Positions 1-11,032 of a DNA stretch of 64,000 nt are shown here, one piece after another (the stretch's first letter is position 1; each line of letters opens with the position of its first letter). The position numbers and the translations under genes were made by a program. Under the pieces are notes generated by a model. It worked only from the letters and a program-made list of their open reading frames with translations, was not told the origin of the DNA and made no database searches. Origin of the DNA: Albugo candida (taxonomy: Eukaryota > Oomycota > Peronosporomycetes > Albuginales > Albuginaceae); assembly GCA_905220665.1 (NCBI GenBank), contig CAJNAR010000159.1, positions 372,001 through 436,000 of the forward strand. The letters are read 5' to 3'.

Positions 1-464
1 GTCGAATTTCGCATTCAAAAGCACTAGAGACATACATAAGCGAAATGGAGTCTGATGAATAAATTCTTACCAGCCTCTTGTCTGCCGAGTACGCTGTCTG
101 CGGTCGCTTTGTCCCTTCGATTCAAATGCATTTCTAACGACTCACAGGTACCCGATGACGTCATCCTTTGGGTTTCAACGGTATTATCGTTCTGTGTGGC
201 TTTGTTGCTCATATGTGCTGAGAGGCTTTTTGTGAACAACTTTTGCATTTGACCACAATGCGTTCTTTTTTTATTTTCCTTTGGTGTGATTGGTATACGC
301 TTTGATAGCTCTCTGCGCGGTGAATGAGCAGGGAATAACGGAGCATTTGACGCAATTACGGACATTATATTCTCAAAGTCTGCAGAAAATAGCTTTTTAT
401 ACGTTGTGGTGGGTACTTGAGACTTGAAAACATTTATGGGTGGACGATAGGCGCATACATACAC
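1..464 (-). CDS. Partial unknown gene running off the left edge
   Basis: An open frame of about 130 codons reads leftward from about 464 to 71. It is followed by a 47-nt GT..AG intron (70–24), after which the frame continues to base 1, so the gene probably extends beyond the window. The first in-frame ATG is at 365; the codon at 464 is GTG, so a further 5' exon or the later start is possible. The product is basic and Ser/Thr/Asn-rich with no domain I recognise. The phase-consistent intron is the main argument that this is coding. Function unknown. Confidence 0.4.
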
Positions 465-1017
465 GTGTGTCGTTAAACGTATTATCTGTCACAGTATATG
501 AAAGTATACAGATAGTGGAATGTTATCATTTAAAGCTCTGTTTTGGTGGTCTCCTACACTTTCATTCTAAAACTGCCAAGTATCTGGGTGTAGAAGCTGC
601 TGATGGTGGTACGTTGCAATCATACGATAGCGTTTTCCATTCTGACAAATACATTAACCATTGATTCCACGATTCAATTCGAATCAGAACGCATGTAAAG
701 TGACCTCGCGTTGCGATTTAGCGAGCTATAAACCCAGTAGAGTTAACGTATCATATTTATGATTATATAAGATCTCCGATTCGATCCGTTCTTGGTCTAT
801 AACAAAGGTTTTCAATGCAAACTCTCAAGAAAGGGAATACAGGAAGAATGGCCAAAAGTGTCTACGCCACAATCACACACAAACAATCCAATTCCGGCAT
901 TCGGATATTGGCCGCCGAATCACGAAAATTAAGACTATGAAACGAACGTCTCCATTGCGTAAATCTTTATATCCTATCAAATAGCTGCAAGGCGACGGAC
1001 GCGTTTATTGTGAGCGG
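465..1017. other. Intergenic, no gene seen
   Basis: About 550 bp between the divergent left-edge gene and the DUF1769/DUF547 gene. It probably holds both promoters. A 74-codon plus-strand frame (440–664) has no coding character that I can support. Confidence 0.5.
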
Positions 1018-4000
1018 ATGGTATCTTCATCTTCATCAGCGGCTCTAAGCGTACGATCGCGAGGAATACGTGCTAGCTCCTGTACGCATCGTTCTCACGA
1101 CGCACCTGTAATAACATCACAAAAAATGTATGACCTCCTTCAGGACGTCGCGTTTCTATCTTCCTGCGTTGCTTTATTGCATTATTACGTCGGGTTCACG
1201 GGACTATTTGTATTTATTTTGTACGGAACCGCTGTCGAATTCGGATTTTCTATCACACAATCACTAAAATTCATTCAAAAGCGATTTGCATTTGTGTCGG
1301 AAATTCACAGTTCTATAAAGCGTTTTAGTCCCTCTTTCTTACAGATACTTTGCGCCGCGTTGAGAATAAAAACATCGCCAAATAATGCGTCAGGCAATTT
1401 GGAGTCTGAAGTATCTGATTCCGAGTCGTTTACTCCTTCCGATTGTGCCTCGTCAATCGCTGAAACCGATGGGGAAGCTGAGGTCCATCAATTTGATGCA
1501 TTGGAAGCCGTCAAGTCTTCCAGGAGTAAAAGTGCACCGGCAGTCTGCTCGAATTCGGCTACTTCTCCGCTTACGGTTCACAATATCTCTCATTTGAAGG
1601 AGCATCTCGATCAGTCAATGGCTCCGGGCCACGCGATTTTGGATAGTGCAAAATGCTCTCATTGTGCATGCAGTGACACCTTTGTTCGAATCAATTCACG
1701 GGAGCCGGTACACTTTGAAAATGAATTCTTTGACGGGAACGCATACCTTTTTGTGCGTACAAAGCCTGAGAGTCCATTATGGGCTCATCTTTTCCAAGGA
1801 AGACGACGAATGTTTTGGATTCAGGTGCAAGGAAGATTCAAACAAGAGCCTCGAGGTGTTGTGTATCTGGGTGGAGAGCTTCCATGGCGGATCTCATTGG
1901 GCATTTTCACAAAGAGTGTCGCTCTTATGGTGCTCGGTATCATTAAGAAGCTCGTAGGGAAGATCCATTACAGCTTTGGAGACTCCAAGAACCACGAACT
2001 GCCTCATATCGCATTTCCATTGTTCCAAACCGTCGATCAGTTTACATGCACGCCAAAAGGTCAACTAGCACCTCAACTCGGCGTCCAAGTCATTCAGGAG
2101 ACCGAGCAGGCTCAAAAGCATCGAAAAAGCGTTCCAGTTGGGCAGGAAACATTCAAAGTGGGACCGACCTACACTTTTCACTTTCATACGATGTACGTCG
2201 ATTTACATCATTGGAAGACAGTCAACATTCCTGGAATCAATGATATGAAGCTGTCAACCTTTTTCAATTCTTCGCCGTTGCGTTTGGTCGCGTACGATGT
2301 GGAATTTGGCTCGAATGGAATTCAAAGTGGAGGAGGAAAGCATCTCAAATGCGATAAGCGATACTTATTCTGCTTTGAAATGCACTTTGATAGCTCCAAA
2401 AACACGGATGTTGCCCGGGCGTATAGTGATGAGGAAGAAAGCGATTCGGACTCTGTTGTATCAGGCAAGATTGCAAGTGAGTCCTCGAGCAAGAGTCATC
2501 TAGATCCACAGGATGCAGCATCCATACGGCATGTAATTAGCGCTGAATCAGCACAAGCGACGATCAGCTGCTCTTCGGATTCGTCGATGCTGACATCATC
2601 TCCCAAAGCGATTGCACCAAAACACCGCATCGAGAAGACGACAAGCTCTCAGACACAGAAAGAGCACGCGATCCAACACGGTGCTGCGGTTTGGAGGCGA
2701 CGTGAGCTCGCACTGAAATGGAGATCGACCTCGGTCGCATACTTATTTTGGATGGAGGAAGTCGACTTATCGTGCAAAGTCCGGAGGGTGTACTATGTAT
2801 TTTCGATCAAAGAAAAAGGCGGGCGCGAGAACTGCTTTTGTATTATGAGTGTCGACACTTTGCGTCTTTTGTTATTCCGAAATCAAAATCAGCGGTATTG
2901 GTCACTTACCCCTCCGACAACTCGTCTCCACAGTCGTTCTCACTCAATAAGTTATGGCACAATCACAGAGGAAGCCAAGCAAGTTGGACAATACTTGGAG
3001 TTGGTCTCTACATCATCTCATGACGCAGTCATTGGGCTATCTGATGACGAGAAAGAAGCAGACGATCGAGACACTACGGATCAGCCGAGAACACAAGCGC
3101 TTGTACTTGCAGAATTGGCACTTGAGGCTTCTTTGTATGAGCTTTCCATCCAGCGACCGCGATTACAAGACACTCAATGGAAAGAAAACATGTCCCCTGC
3201 TTCGATAGGGGTCGATTTTGAAAAACGTGATCGAGCTACGATGAATATTGCGCATGAGGGAATTGTGTATCGTTTCTACGCCGACGAATTTCTTCGACAA
3301 GAGGTTTTAGTGGTGACACGTAAGCGGCTTTTATTCTTTCGAGCTTTCTCTCATATTGCGGACAGCATCGTACGATGTCGCGATGTCATCGCTGTAGAAG
3401 GCTGCTTATTTCCATTCATGAAGGAATCGGCCGCTCAACTCAAACAATCTCTTGCCGATACAGAGAAGTGTGAGCTGCAGGAGTGCGAATCAGCTGGCAC
3501 GAGTGATACTTTGGATCAGCCATTTGGCTATTGCTTCAAAATTGGCACTTTGGCTGAAGAACATCTCATTTGTGTTGGTACAATTGATGCTAGAGATCAC
3601 TGGATTCGGGTCTTATTGCAATACTGCACTCCAGAGGCTTTTTCTCGACAGGATGCATGCACAATTGTGCCAATTTGCTTTGCATCACGAGCTCCGTTGA
3701 AACCACAAAGTCGAATTATTCTCAACTCACGATCACTGTACCCCAGTGGTGCTACTGTGAGCTTTCCCAAAGACGTCACAGCTCACATAGCGTCCGCTCT
3801 ACGTGCAGCATTAGAGATCCATCAATGTGCATTTGAGACCGCAAGGACCTCACCATCATCCACGTGCCTCCTATACGTGTCAAAACCGTTAGAGTTCCTC
3901 AAAGCTGCGAGCTCTCTTCGACAGATCGATTTGGTCGCTTTCCATAAAAGCTCAAATCATGAAGAGAAGCTGTCATTTTATCTCAATTTGTATCATTTGA

Positions 4001-4653
4001 TACTAGCTCATGGAATGTTATCTCATGGATTCCCGCAAGACAAACAGCAGTGGAATCGATTTTTCTCTGAGATGGGTTATATGGTCGGCATCCAGCGCGT
4101 GAGCCTGTCATTAGCGGAAATCGAGCATGTGATTCTCCGTGCCCGCATGAAAATGGCTAGCATCCCCTATGTGAACGTGGAAGATGTGGTCTGCCTCGCA
4201 TCGGATCGACTCAAGCCATTCGCTCTTGTACATCCAGACTTTCGTATCAGCTTTGCACTCGTCATGAACCGATCCGACTCGAGCAATCTTTGCATCTTTG
4301 AAGCTGAGAAAATCCACGAACAACTCAATCAAGTTGCAAAAGAATATCTTCAACGTCATGTCGTCGTGGAATCGGTAAAGAAGCTCATCATATTGCCTCG
4401 GGTGTGTGAGTGGTACGCCGTCGATTACACAAGTCAAAGTATCAACGATATGGCTGGGAATGGAAAGAGTGCACGAAGAGAGCAGAAGAGGGAAATAAGT
4501 CTGTATTGCGCCCGCAAATTGATGGGATTTCTCCATCCCGCTACCTTGCAAGAACTACAAGATCTTTTGAAGGACGATAGTTGCATTCACACGAGATATG
4601 GACATTTCAAATACAAACCCAAGTCAATGCTGAAGGAGGAAGTAGAATTCTGA
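1018..4653 (+). CDS. DUF1769–PH–DUF547 protein (1211 aa)
   Basis: This single-exon gene encodes a protein with three recognisable parts. After an N-terminal hydrophobic stretch (about residues 37–70) and a Ser-rich linker there is a DUF1769-like domain (about 235–500), with the typical run from YLFVRTKPESPLW through GVVYLGGELPW to the GPTYTFHFHT/YVDLHHW motifs. A pleckstrin-homology-like domain follows (about 740–870). The C-terminus (about 930–1150) is DUF547-like, with KLSFYLNLYHLILAHGML and the later DFRISFALVMN. A PH domain combined with DUF547 suggests a role at membrane surfaces or in lipid binding, but neither DUF has an assigned reaction that I know of. The start is the first ATG of the frame, just after a stretch without coding signs. 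Confidence 0.85.
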   Translation: MVSSSSSAALSVRSRGIRASSCTHRSHDAPVITSQKMYDLLQDVAFLSSCVALLHYYVGFTGLFVFILYGTAVEFGFSITQSLKFIQKRFAFVSEIHSSIKRFSPSFLQILCAALRIKTSPNNASGNLESEVSDSESFTPSDCASSIAETDGEAEVHQFDALEAVKSSRSKSAPAVCSNSATSPLTVHNISHLKEHLDQSMAPGHAILDSAKCSHCACSDTFVRINSREPVHFENEFFDGNAYLFVRTKPESPLWAHLFQGRRRMFWIQVQGRFKQEPRGVVYLGGELPWRISLGIFTKSVALMVLGIIKKLVGKIHYSFGDSKNHELPHIAFPLFQTVDQFTCTPKGQLAPQLGVQVIQETEQAQKHRKSVPVGQETFKVGPTYTFHFHTMYVDLHHWKTVNIPGINDMKLSTFFNSSPLRLVAYDVEFGSNGIQSGGGKHLKCDKRYLFCFEMHFDSSKNTDVARAYSDEEESDSDSVVSGKIASESSSKSHLDPQDAASIRHVISAESAQATISCSSDSSMLTSSPKAIAPKHRIEKTTSSQTQKEHAIQHGAAVWRRRELALKWRSTSVAYLFWMEEVDLSCKVRRVYYVFSIKEKGGRENCFCIMSVDTLRLLLFRNQNQRYWSLTPPTTRLHSRSHSISYGTITEEAKQVGQYLELVSTSSHDAVIGLSDDEKEADDRDTTDQPRTQALVLAELALEASLYELSIQRPRLQDTQWKENMSPASIGVDFEKRDRATMNIAHEGIVYRFYADEFLRQEVLVVTRKRLLFFRAFSHIADSIVRCRDVIAVEGCLFPFMKESAAQLKQSLADTEKCELQECESAGTSDTLDQPFGYCFKIGTLAEEHLICVGTIDARDHWIRVLLQYCTPEAFSRQDACTIVPICFASRAPLKPQSRIILNSRSLYPSGATVSFPKDVTAHIASALRAALEIHQCAFETARTSPSSTCLLYVSKPLEFLKAASSLRQIDLVAFHKSSNHEEKLSFYLNLYHLILAHGMLSHGFPQDKQQWNRFFSEMGYMVGIQRVSLSLAEIEHVILRARMKMASIPYVNVEDVVCLASDRLKPFALVHPDFRISFALVMNRSDSSNLCIFEAEKIHEQLNQVAKEYLQRHVVVESVKKLIILPRVCEWYAVDYTSQSINDMAGNGKSARREQKREISLYCARKLMGFLHPATLQELQDLLKDDSCIHTRYGHFKYKPKSMLKEEVEF

Positions 4654-4875
4654 TGCTTACCTTTTATAGAGAGCCAAAGTCTGGGGATAATAAGGAGACT
4701 CGTATAACGTCCTCTGCCACCTTCTGTGTCGTAAAGCAATAATGGCGATAAAATGGACGTAGTGTATGGAGTCTCGACCGATTTGAAATCGATATCCATT
4801 CATATAAAGTAATTTAATCCTTTCTGAGCATCAATTGATGTCTCATAATGTCTCTCTGTGTTGCTTCGCATTAAT

Positions 4876-6080
4876 TCATTGCATAGCTGACACTTGCGCT
4901 CGAAACTCTTCGAATTCGCTTTGAAACTTTGCTCTCTTTTTCTGCCAAATTCGGAGAGTACTGTCGGATATATCGGGCTGAGATGAAAATGTTGTAAACA
5001 GATTGTCGACTTGAGCAGCAAAGTGTTGCATATTCCCATAGAGCTCATCGGCTTCAACGGGCGGATATAACGCCGCACTAACGTCTATCACTGTGTTACT
5101 ACATCGCGTATACTGCCGATCGAGTAGTGAGGTCCATGCAATCAGCTCTGAATTATCGCCATCAGCTTCCGAATTCAAGGCCGCTGAAACCTTTGTGAGT
5201 GCTAATGCGCCACCCTTTAAGATATTTCCAAACATCTCGAGAATGCGTACACCCAAAAGCACTACCGGCCGATCCTCTGGCGAGACAGTTGTATCAAAAT
5301 CAAAGTCGTCGTCCAGTTCCACCGAGTCAAAAGGAGTATAAAATGTCTGTTGCAGGCATTCATTCAACTCCTTTATTGAATCTCCGAGCATCGTTAAAGT
5401 CTGAAGAACATAGAACGAGCCAAAATTTGATCTCATGCGATTCTATCGCTCGTACCTGAAGCGTATTTCGTTGAAAGGATATCAGATTGGATGTCGGAAT
5501 GTCTTGTGCTGATTTGCAAGATTCCCAAATGCGTCCGGTGAGTTCTGGAATGCGTCGGATTTCTTCGTTTTGTAGCGCCAATGTTAAGTCCCGCAGACTG
5601 TGAAGGATTCGACTACAAAGTTGATTGACTGTTTGACTCACTGTAAGCTGATCAATAGTTTTTGTAAGCGTACATTGATGTTTGAAGGATATTTGTTGCA
5701 AGAGAGGGACCGATACCACAAAACAGAGCAGTTTTCGCGGCTGAGAGAAGCTGTTTGCATGGAGTGTGAAGGCGTTTGCAAATACTTTGGGCTTCCTCGA
5801 CGGACGGATTCTTTGTGTGGACCAGAGAGAACTTTGTAATCTCATGAGAAATGGATCCTGCGGCCTGAACACAACGCATTGATAGCAGTGGGAGCGCTAA
5901 GTGGCATGCACTTACCGCAATCCACACTTGCCTTGAGACGGTGAAATTTTCAGAAGTAGTCCAGAATGTAGCATTGAATTGGTAACCATCGCTATAGACT
6001 TTTAGTTGCTCTAGGTATAGCGCTATATCGGTGTCAAATGTAGCTATAACTTGCTTCCATGAATCATTACTTCCAGTCAT
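4876..6080 (-). CDS. GCIP / cyclin-D1-binding protein 1-like
   Basis: Four exons (6080–5916, 5864–5717, 5640–5456, 5400–4876) give a 340-aa all-helical protein. The introns are 51, 76 and 55 nt and all keep phase. Family marks are the N-terminal ISHEITKFSLVHTKNPSVEE segment, corresponding to the VSREATTL region of human CCNDBP1, and the C-terminal VSAALYPPVEADEL, corresponding to its LALSMYPP motif. An acidic segment (DDDFDFDTTVSPED) sits in the middle, as in the human protein. GCIP proteins bind cyclin D and helix-loop-helix factors and act as negative cell-cycle regulators; that role here is by homology only. The gene is convergent with the gene to its left and 75 bp from the divergent RAD18-like gene. 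Confidence 0.8.
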
Positions 6081-6155
6081 AATTATAATGTGTACACATA
6101 AATTGAGATGTGATACATAAATGGTACTCTAAAGTCGTACAGGAGATTGTCTGGG

Positions 6156-7491
6156 ATGGAAGATGAAGGAGAGTGGCAATGGCCGCAACGATTACACGAG
6201 CTACAAGCCATGGAAAGAACAGTACGATGCGCCATTTGTGGGGATTACTTGCATGGTCCTGTATTACTTCCTTGCAGGTAGAGGAATAACTCTTGGCGCG
6301 CTGAAGAAGTCTGACAAGCTGCATCATTTATGTGGTCCAGCCATTTGTTTTGTTCTGAATGCGTTCGTAGGTATCTACAAGTAAAAGGATCGAATGGCTG
6401 TTGCCCTCAATGTAAAGTAAGCTGTGAAGTTATCGATTTCCGTCCTATTCCGTTGTTGGAACGACTCGCGATGGAATTCGCGAGCATGAAACCGAAATTG
6501 TTGAATCTTTTGGCACCTCTAAATATCCATGATCATGAAACGGTATCTCCAGATCGTATCAATCACGATGTCAGCGTCAAAGACGATAAAATGCCTGCAC
6601 AACAGCGATTCCCATTGGTCTCCTATTCTGTCATGAAGGACAAAGAGGTTTTCCTAATTTTGCGTACCACATTATCTTTATGACATCTTTTCCAGGTCAA
6701 AAAGCTTTTAGAAACCATCGGAATCATTGAAAATGTCAAAGATCGCGAGGAAATCATCCAAATTCATAAAGAAGTATGCATCTATCTCAAATTCTTTGTG
6801 GCTTATTTCACTCACTTTCCGTTAGTTTGTCCTTCTGTCCAATGCACAAGCCGATTCAATCAAACCGAAAAGCACCGATGCGATACGAAGCCAAGTGTTG
6901 CAGCGATTTCGATTACGGCAGCAGGAGAAGCGAAAAGCCGATGGGAAACGACAGTTTCCCGCCGTCTGCGAAGAAACGCTGAAAAATAATTTCAAAAAAT
7001 TGAAGCAGCAGATCGAAAAGTATCGAAAGCGGAAAGCTCCCACCACATTGGTGAAGGAAAGTAGCGATACGTTGGAAGCTGAATGGCGACATATTTGTCC
7101 GGTTGGATCGGTCAGAGACTTTTATATCCATTCGAGAACGTGTGAAATTCGCCTGGAGCCTCCAGGACGTGACGCTGTTCCTTCGTCGAAAAGTGTGCTG
7201 GATACAAACGATTCTTGTGATGAAGAAAGACTATTTGAGCTAGAAGACAAGTGTGCTGAGAGTCATACACAGGAGGACAAGCAGAAAAACAGCAGAGAAG
7301 AATTGATAGATACCAAAGGAGGCGATGAGGTTGTATGCTTAGAAGGAGATAGCTCGTGGAATTGTCAGCGTTGTACACTTTTGAATGAGGCTGTGCGGAC
7401 TGTTTGTGGAGTTTGTGGTGTAGAAAGAATCCCTCGAAATGGCAACTCCTCCGCCAAGAAAAAACGGTACCAGTCCAAGCTCTTGATGTAG
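6156..7491 (+). CDS. RAD18: RAD18-like RING–SAP E3 ubiquitin ligase with C-terminal RanBP2 zinc finger
   Basis: Four exons (6156–6277, 6341–6647, 6696–6773, 6826–7491) encode 390 aa. Splicing the 63-nt first intron restores a complete C3HC4 RING: CAIC at 25–28, CSHLFC at 40–45, CSEC at 45–48 and CPQC near 65. A SAP-like helix pair follows (about 145–185; VKKLLETIGI, then EEIIQIHKEF and the NAQADSIKP run), matching the RAD18 SAP region. Near the C-terminus WNCQRCTLLNEAVRTVCGVC is a RanBP2-type zinc finger. RAD18 monoubiquitinates PCNA in post-replication repair. The usual UBZ4 finger between RING and SAP is not seen, so the orthology is likely but the architecture is unusual. Confidence 0.8.
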
Positions 7492-7530
7492 ACTCTGACT
7501 TTATCTCTGGCAACGTTCATGACATATAAT

Positions 7531-9852
7531 CTACTGAAAGGTTGCATTGCGTGGAGCTTGAGATAGCTTTTTCAGTGGAAAATGTTTCATTTGTCGACTC
7601 GAATCTTTTGGAGTCTGTGCGGATTGTGCAGCTAAGAAGGGATTGTATCCGCTGGCAATAAGCGCCTTCTTGCTCGCCATTTTTCTTTGGGGTGGATTTT
7701 GATCCTGAGTTGTTAAATGATTCGTGCTGAGCTTGGAGCTTGCCGCGTTGTAGTCAAATGGTTTGTACGGTGCTTGGGCATGATCTGTGGCATTTGTGGC
7801 TGTATCAACAGTGTCTATCGATGCGGTGTCTCGCTCGTTTTCGGGTGCATTCTTTTTCATGGATTGTTTCCTTGAAGTCTTATTATGCTTTCGAGGAAGT
7901 TTATACATCTCAGAGATGGACTGTGGAAATGGTTCGTCTTGGTCAGGTACATCTGGTTCCTTGACGGCCGAGTTGGATACTTTCTCTGGAACGCCAAATT
8001 TCATGGAATCCTTATCGCAACGTTCGATTGTGAATACAATCGACCCGACAGTATCGCGAACTTGCTTTAGAATCTTTGAGCTGTTATCGTTTACTTGATC
8101 ATTTGACGGAAAACGAAGTCTTTTGTGGAGCAACTTGTCGTCTTTTACTATGGTGATTTTTCGTTTCATAGACCTCCAAGGCTTGTGAGCTTGACTCGGC
8201 TCATGTTTCACAGTTTGAGACTCCATTGCGACTTTTCGCGTGGTGTGTGCCGTCGAGGATATCATTGGAACAGCTTTTGTATCATCGGACATCAACATTT
8301 CTCTCTCAGCCGAAATCATTCGAACGATCTCTGAAGCATATTTTTGTATCAGAGGTGGCATCACATTTCGAAGCCGTAGGAGTTGATCCGAATTCGCCGG
8401 CAAATGTCCTGTGATTTGCACAAGTAGTTGATTTGGAAGCACATACATTGATGACTCATCTTCTTCGCGAGCAACAGCATCTCTCCAAAAGTAGAGACGT
8501 CGGAATACCCGCTGTTGTAATTCTGAGAACGCTGCCACACCGGCGGAAGCTGTCAATTTGGTCAGAAGAGCTCGACAATCATCTTCCGAGACTTGTGGCT
8601 TGGAGTACACTTGGAGACACAACTGCGTTGATTGCTTGTGCACCTCACGAACCAAATTGGATGCATTTGGGTCACTTTTCAATAACAAGTCCTCCTTCAT
8701 TCTCTTGTAAATGAACAGTAGATATCGCGTATCTTCACGAGCATATCGAGTCATCTCTACGCTTAGAGGCCGTTGACGCCAATCGGCCAGTTGGTATTGC
8801 TTATCAGCGTCAATGTCACAGTATCGTTTCAGCAAATACGCCAGCGAAAAGCGTGGAAGCTGGAGTAAGCGAGCAGCCCGACCAGTATCAAACATGTTGA
8901 CAACATACAGTCCGAGATCTCGCTGAAGCCAAAGAATGTCCATATCTGCTCCATGGAGCACTTTGAGTTTTTTCGGGTCACAGAAGACTTGATTCAATTG
9001 CTGCAAAGAGGACCGTAATGCGAGAGTATCGACCAGGAAATCATGATTGTTTGTGGAGATTTGCATCAGACACGTGAGCCCGAGGTATGATCGATAATTG
9101 TGATGCTCTAAATCGATCGCTAGTGCGTGAGCTTGCTGCAGAATTTGCAGCATTTGTTGGAATGTATCAGTAGAATCGACCCATAGAAACAAAGCCTTTT
9201 GTATCGAAATCTTGTCAAACGAAGTATCCATTTCAGAAATATAAAGCTGACAATCGGGTATTTTGAGCCCCACGAGCTCATTATAGTATGGATGGAATGA
9301 AGCATCGTCTTCGTGTATTGGGAATTCATTTGTAATGGCATGAGGTTTGCTGGAGAGTTTCGACACAAAAGGAGCAGTGGAATTATCAATTGTTTCGTGA
9401 AATAAGTGCTGCGGTTTCGCCATTTCCACTTTTTCGAACTTTTTGACCGAATTTGACGTCGCGCTTCGTTTTGTAAATTCCGCAGAATAGTTTTCCAATT
9501 GCGAATTTGAGTTTATATTCTCATTGTGTTGCGTTTGGCCCTCCAAAAGTCTGAATGTCTCATCTAAAAAGTGATCGGTGGTGTCTGTGATCCATTCTTT
9601 CGGATCGGAATGCTGAAACAATTGTGTGGCATCAGAGTCTTCCTGCTCATTTGGCTCATGGGAGGTACTTTTAGCGAGATTCACAACAAGTCGGTGAATG
9701 GAGGATTTACAGGATTCTATAGAGGAAGAGAAAGAGGTGTTGTGCTTGAGATAGTAGTGATATTCGTCTTCTTCGCTCGGGATACTGTTGGAAGCTTTCA
9801 CAGCGACAATTATTTTCTGATACAATTCATTTACAAATGCATTGGTATCCAT
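7531..9852 (-). CDS. RRP6: Exosome 3'-5' exoribonuclease RRP6/EXOSC10
   Basis: This single-exon gene encodes about 773 aa. An N-terminal PMC2NT-like segment (about 5–110) is followed by a DEDDy exonuclease domain. Its motifs are Exo I AIDLEHHNYRSYLGLTCLMQ, Exo II LHGADMDILWLQRDLG and Exo III YAREDTRYLLFIYKRM, so all four acidic residues and the Tyr are present. An HRDC domain follows (LFWRDAVAREEDES, then VLPNQLLVQITGHLP), and then a Lys/Ser-rich tail. RRP6 trims rRNA and snoRNA precursors and degrades aberrant nuclear RNA with the exosome. The frame stays open to an ATG at 9939, which would overlap the start of the divergent LRR gene. I prefer the ATG at 9852, directly before the PMC2NT homology. 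Confidence 0.93.
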   Translation of the reverse strand: MDTNAFVNELYQKIIVAVKASNSIPSEEDEYHYYLKHNTSFSSSIESCKSSIHRLVVNLAKSTSHEPNEQEDSDATQLFQHSDPKEWITDTTDHFLDETFRLLEGQTQHNENINSNSQLENYSAEFTKRSATSNSVKKFEKVEMAKPQHLFHETIDNSTAPFVSKLSSKPHAITNEFPIHEDDASFHPYYNELVGLKIPDCQLYISEMDTSFDKISIQKALFLWVDSTDTFQQMLQILQQAHALAIDLEHHNYRSYLGLTCLMQISTNNHDFLVDTLALRSSLQQLNQVFCDPKKLKVLHGADMDILWLQRDLGLYVVNMFDTGRAARLLQLPRFSLAYLLKRYCDIDADKQYQLADWRQRPLSVEMTRYAREDTRYLLFIYKRMKEDLLLKSDPNASNLVREVHKQSTQLCLQVYSKPQVSEDDCRALLTKLTASAGVAAFSELQQRVFRRLYFWRDAVAREEDESSMYVLPNQLLVQITGHLPANSDQLLRLRNVMPPLIQKYASEIVRMISAEREMLMSDDTKAVPMISSTAHTTRKVAMESQTVKHEPSQAHKPWRSMKRKITIVKDDKLLHKRLRFPSNDQVNDNSSKILKQVRDTVGSIVFTIERCDKDSMKFGVPEKVSNSAVKEPDVPDQDEPFPQSISEMYKLPRKHNKTSRKQSMKKNAPENERDTASIDTVDTATNATDHAQAPYKPFDYNAASSKLSTNHLTTQDQNPPQRKMASKKALIASGYNPFLAAQSAQTPKDSSRQMKHFPLKKLSQAPRNATFQ

Positions 9853-9937
9853 TGATCGATAACACCTAATACCTTTATATTTTAATGCGTCTGGTGAAAC
9901 TTTTATTGGATCTTGAAAGGACACAAGATACCTGAGC

Positions 9938-11032
9938 ATGGCTGAAGAGGAAGGTTCTGAGAAGGAATCAAATGATACGAATGAACAGGATCCTACTTTG
10001 ATACATTACATAAAAGGTCTCTCGCGTCTTCAGCAAGCACCTGGGAAGGATGGGTACGCGTATACAGCTCTTGATCTCACGGTATGTATCCGTATGTATG
10101 GAGCTCTGCAGTCGTGAGACATATGAAGCATACGCTGTAGAATAAGAGCTTGGAACGTATCGATCTCATCAAACAATATTGCTATATTCAGATACTAAAT
10201 CTATCACAAAACAAAATTGAGGATTTCTCACCGCTTTCCGAGCTCAAGTACTTAGTAAGCGTAAATATCGCCGAAAACGCGATTGAAACGATACCTACCC
10301 TTTGTAATGTGCATTTGAAGGTTAGTTGCATATTCGCATTATGATGAAGAAGTCGGAACCATTGTGATACTGTAAGGCGATTGATCTCACAAGGAATCAG
10401 ATTACATCGCTCAAAGACTTTCAGAGCGACACAGTAGCAAATCTCATCGTGACTGAGAATTCTTTACAGTCTATCGACGGCATTGAGCAGCTTCCTCAAC
10501 TCACCACGTTGATTGCCTCAATAAATCAAATATCCGTCTTGTGGTCGCGAGATATGGATCAACTGCCTGACTTACCTCTGGAACATTTAGAGTTGGTGAG
10601 CAGCTATACATCTACTGCCTCGCGTCTTCTATTGATCATTGACCTTGGTTTTGAAGAACGCTAATGCTCTGAAAAGCCTACATGGCATTGAGCGCTTCAA
10701 ACATTTAAAATGCCTCCATCTTCGAGATAATCAAGTAGGTAGATTTTTGAGGCGTTAAATTGTTCGGCATTACATTGACTTCAAATGATCAGATTCAGGA
10801 TGTTCAGGATGTGAGCATGCTCAGGCCATTGAAGTTTTTGAAAGTACTTGATCTAACAGGGAATCCTGTCAGCGAGGCAGAGGCTTACCGGCAAAATATC
10901 ATTATCCTACTATCGGATCTTTCCATCTTGGACACCATCCCAATTGAGAAGGAAGAGGTTTTGACAGCCGCAATCTTGAAACAGGAACGTGAAGCGGCTG
11001 AAGTCAATTCAGTCACAAATGATGCAGAGTGA
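9938..11032 (+). CDS. LRRC23-like leucine-rich-repeat protein (flagellar radial spoke)
   Basis: Five phase-0 exons (9938–10081, 10141–10320, 10377–10595, 10657–10734, 10793–11032) encode 286 aa. The sequence is a ladder of SDS22-type leucine-rich repeats, such as IQILNLSQNKIEDFSPL, LKAIDLTRNQITSLKDF and LKCLHLRDNQIQDVQDV. It ends in an LRR cap (LKVLDLTGNPVSEAEAYR) and a charged tail. Length and layout fit LRRC23, a radial-spoke component of motile axonemes, which suits zoospore flagella. SDS22-type LRR proteins resemble each other, so another ciliary LRR protein is possible. Confidence 0.72.
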
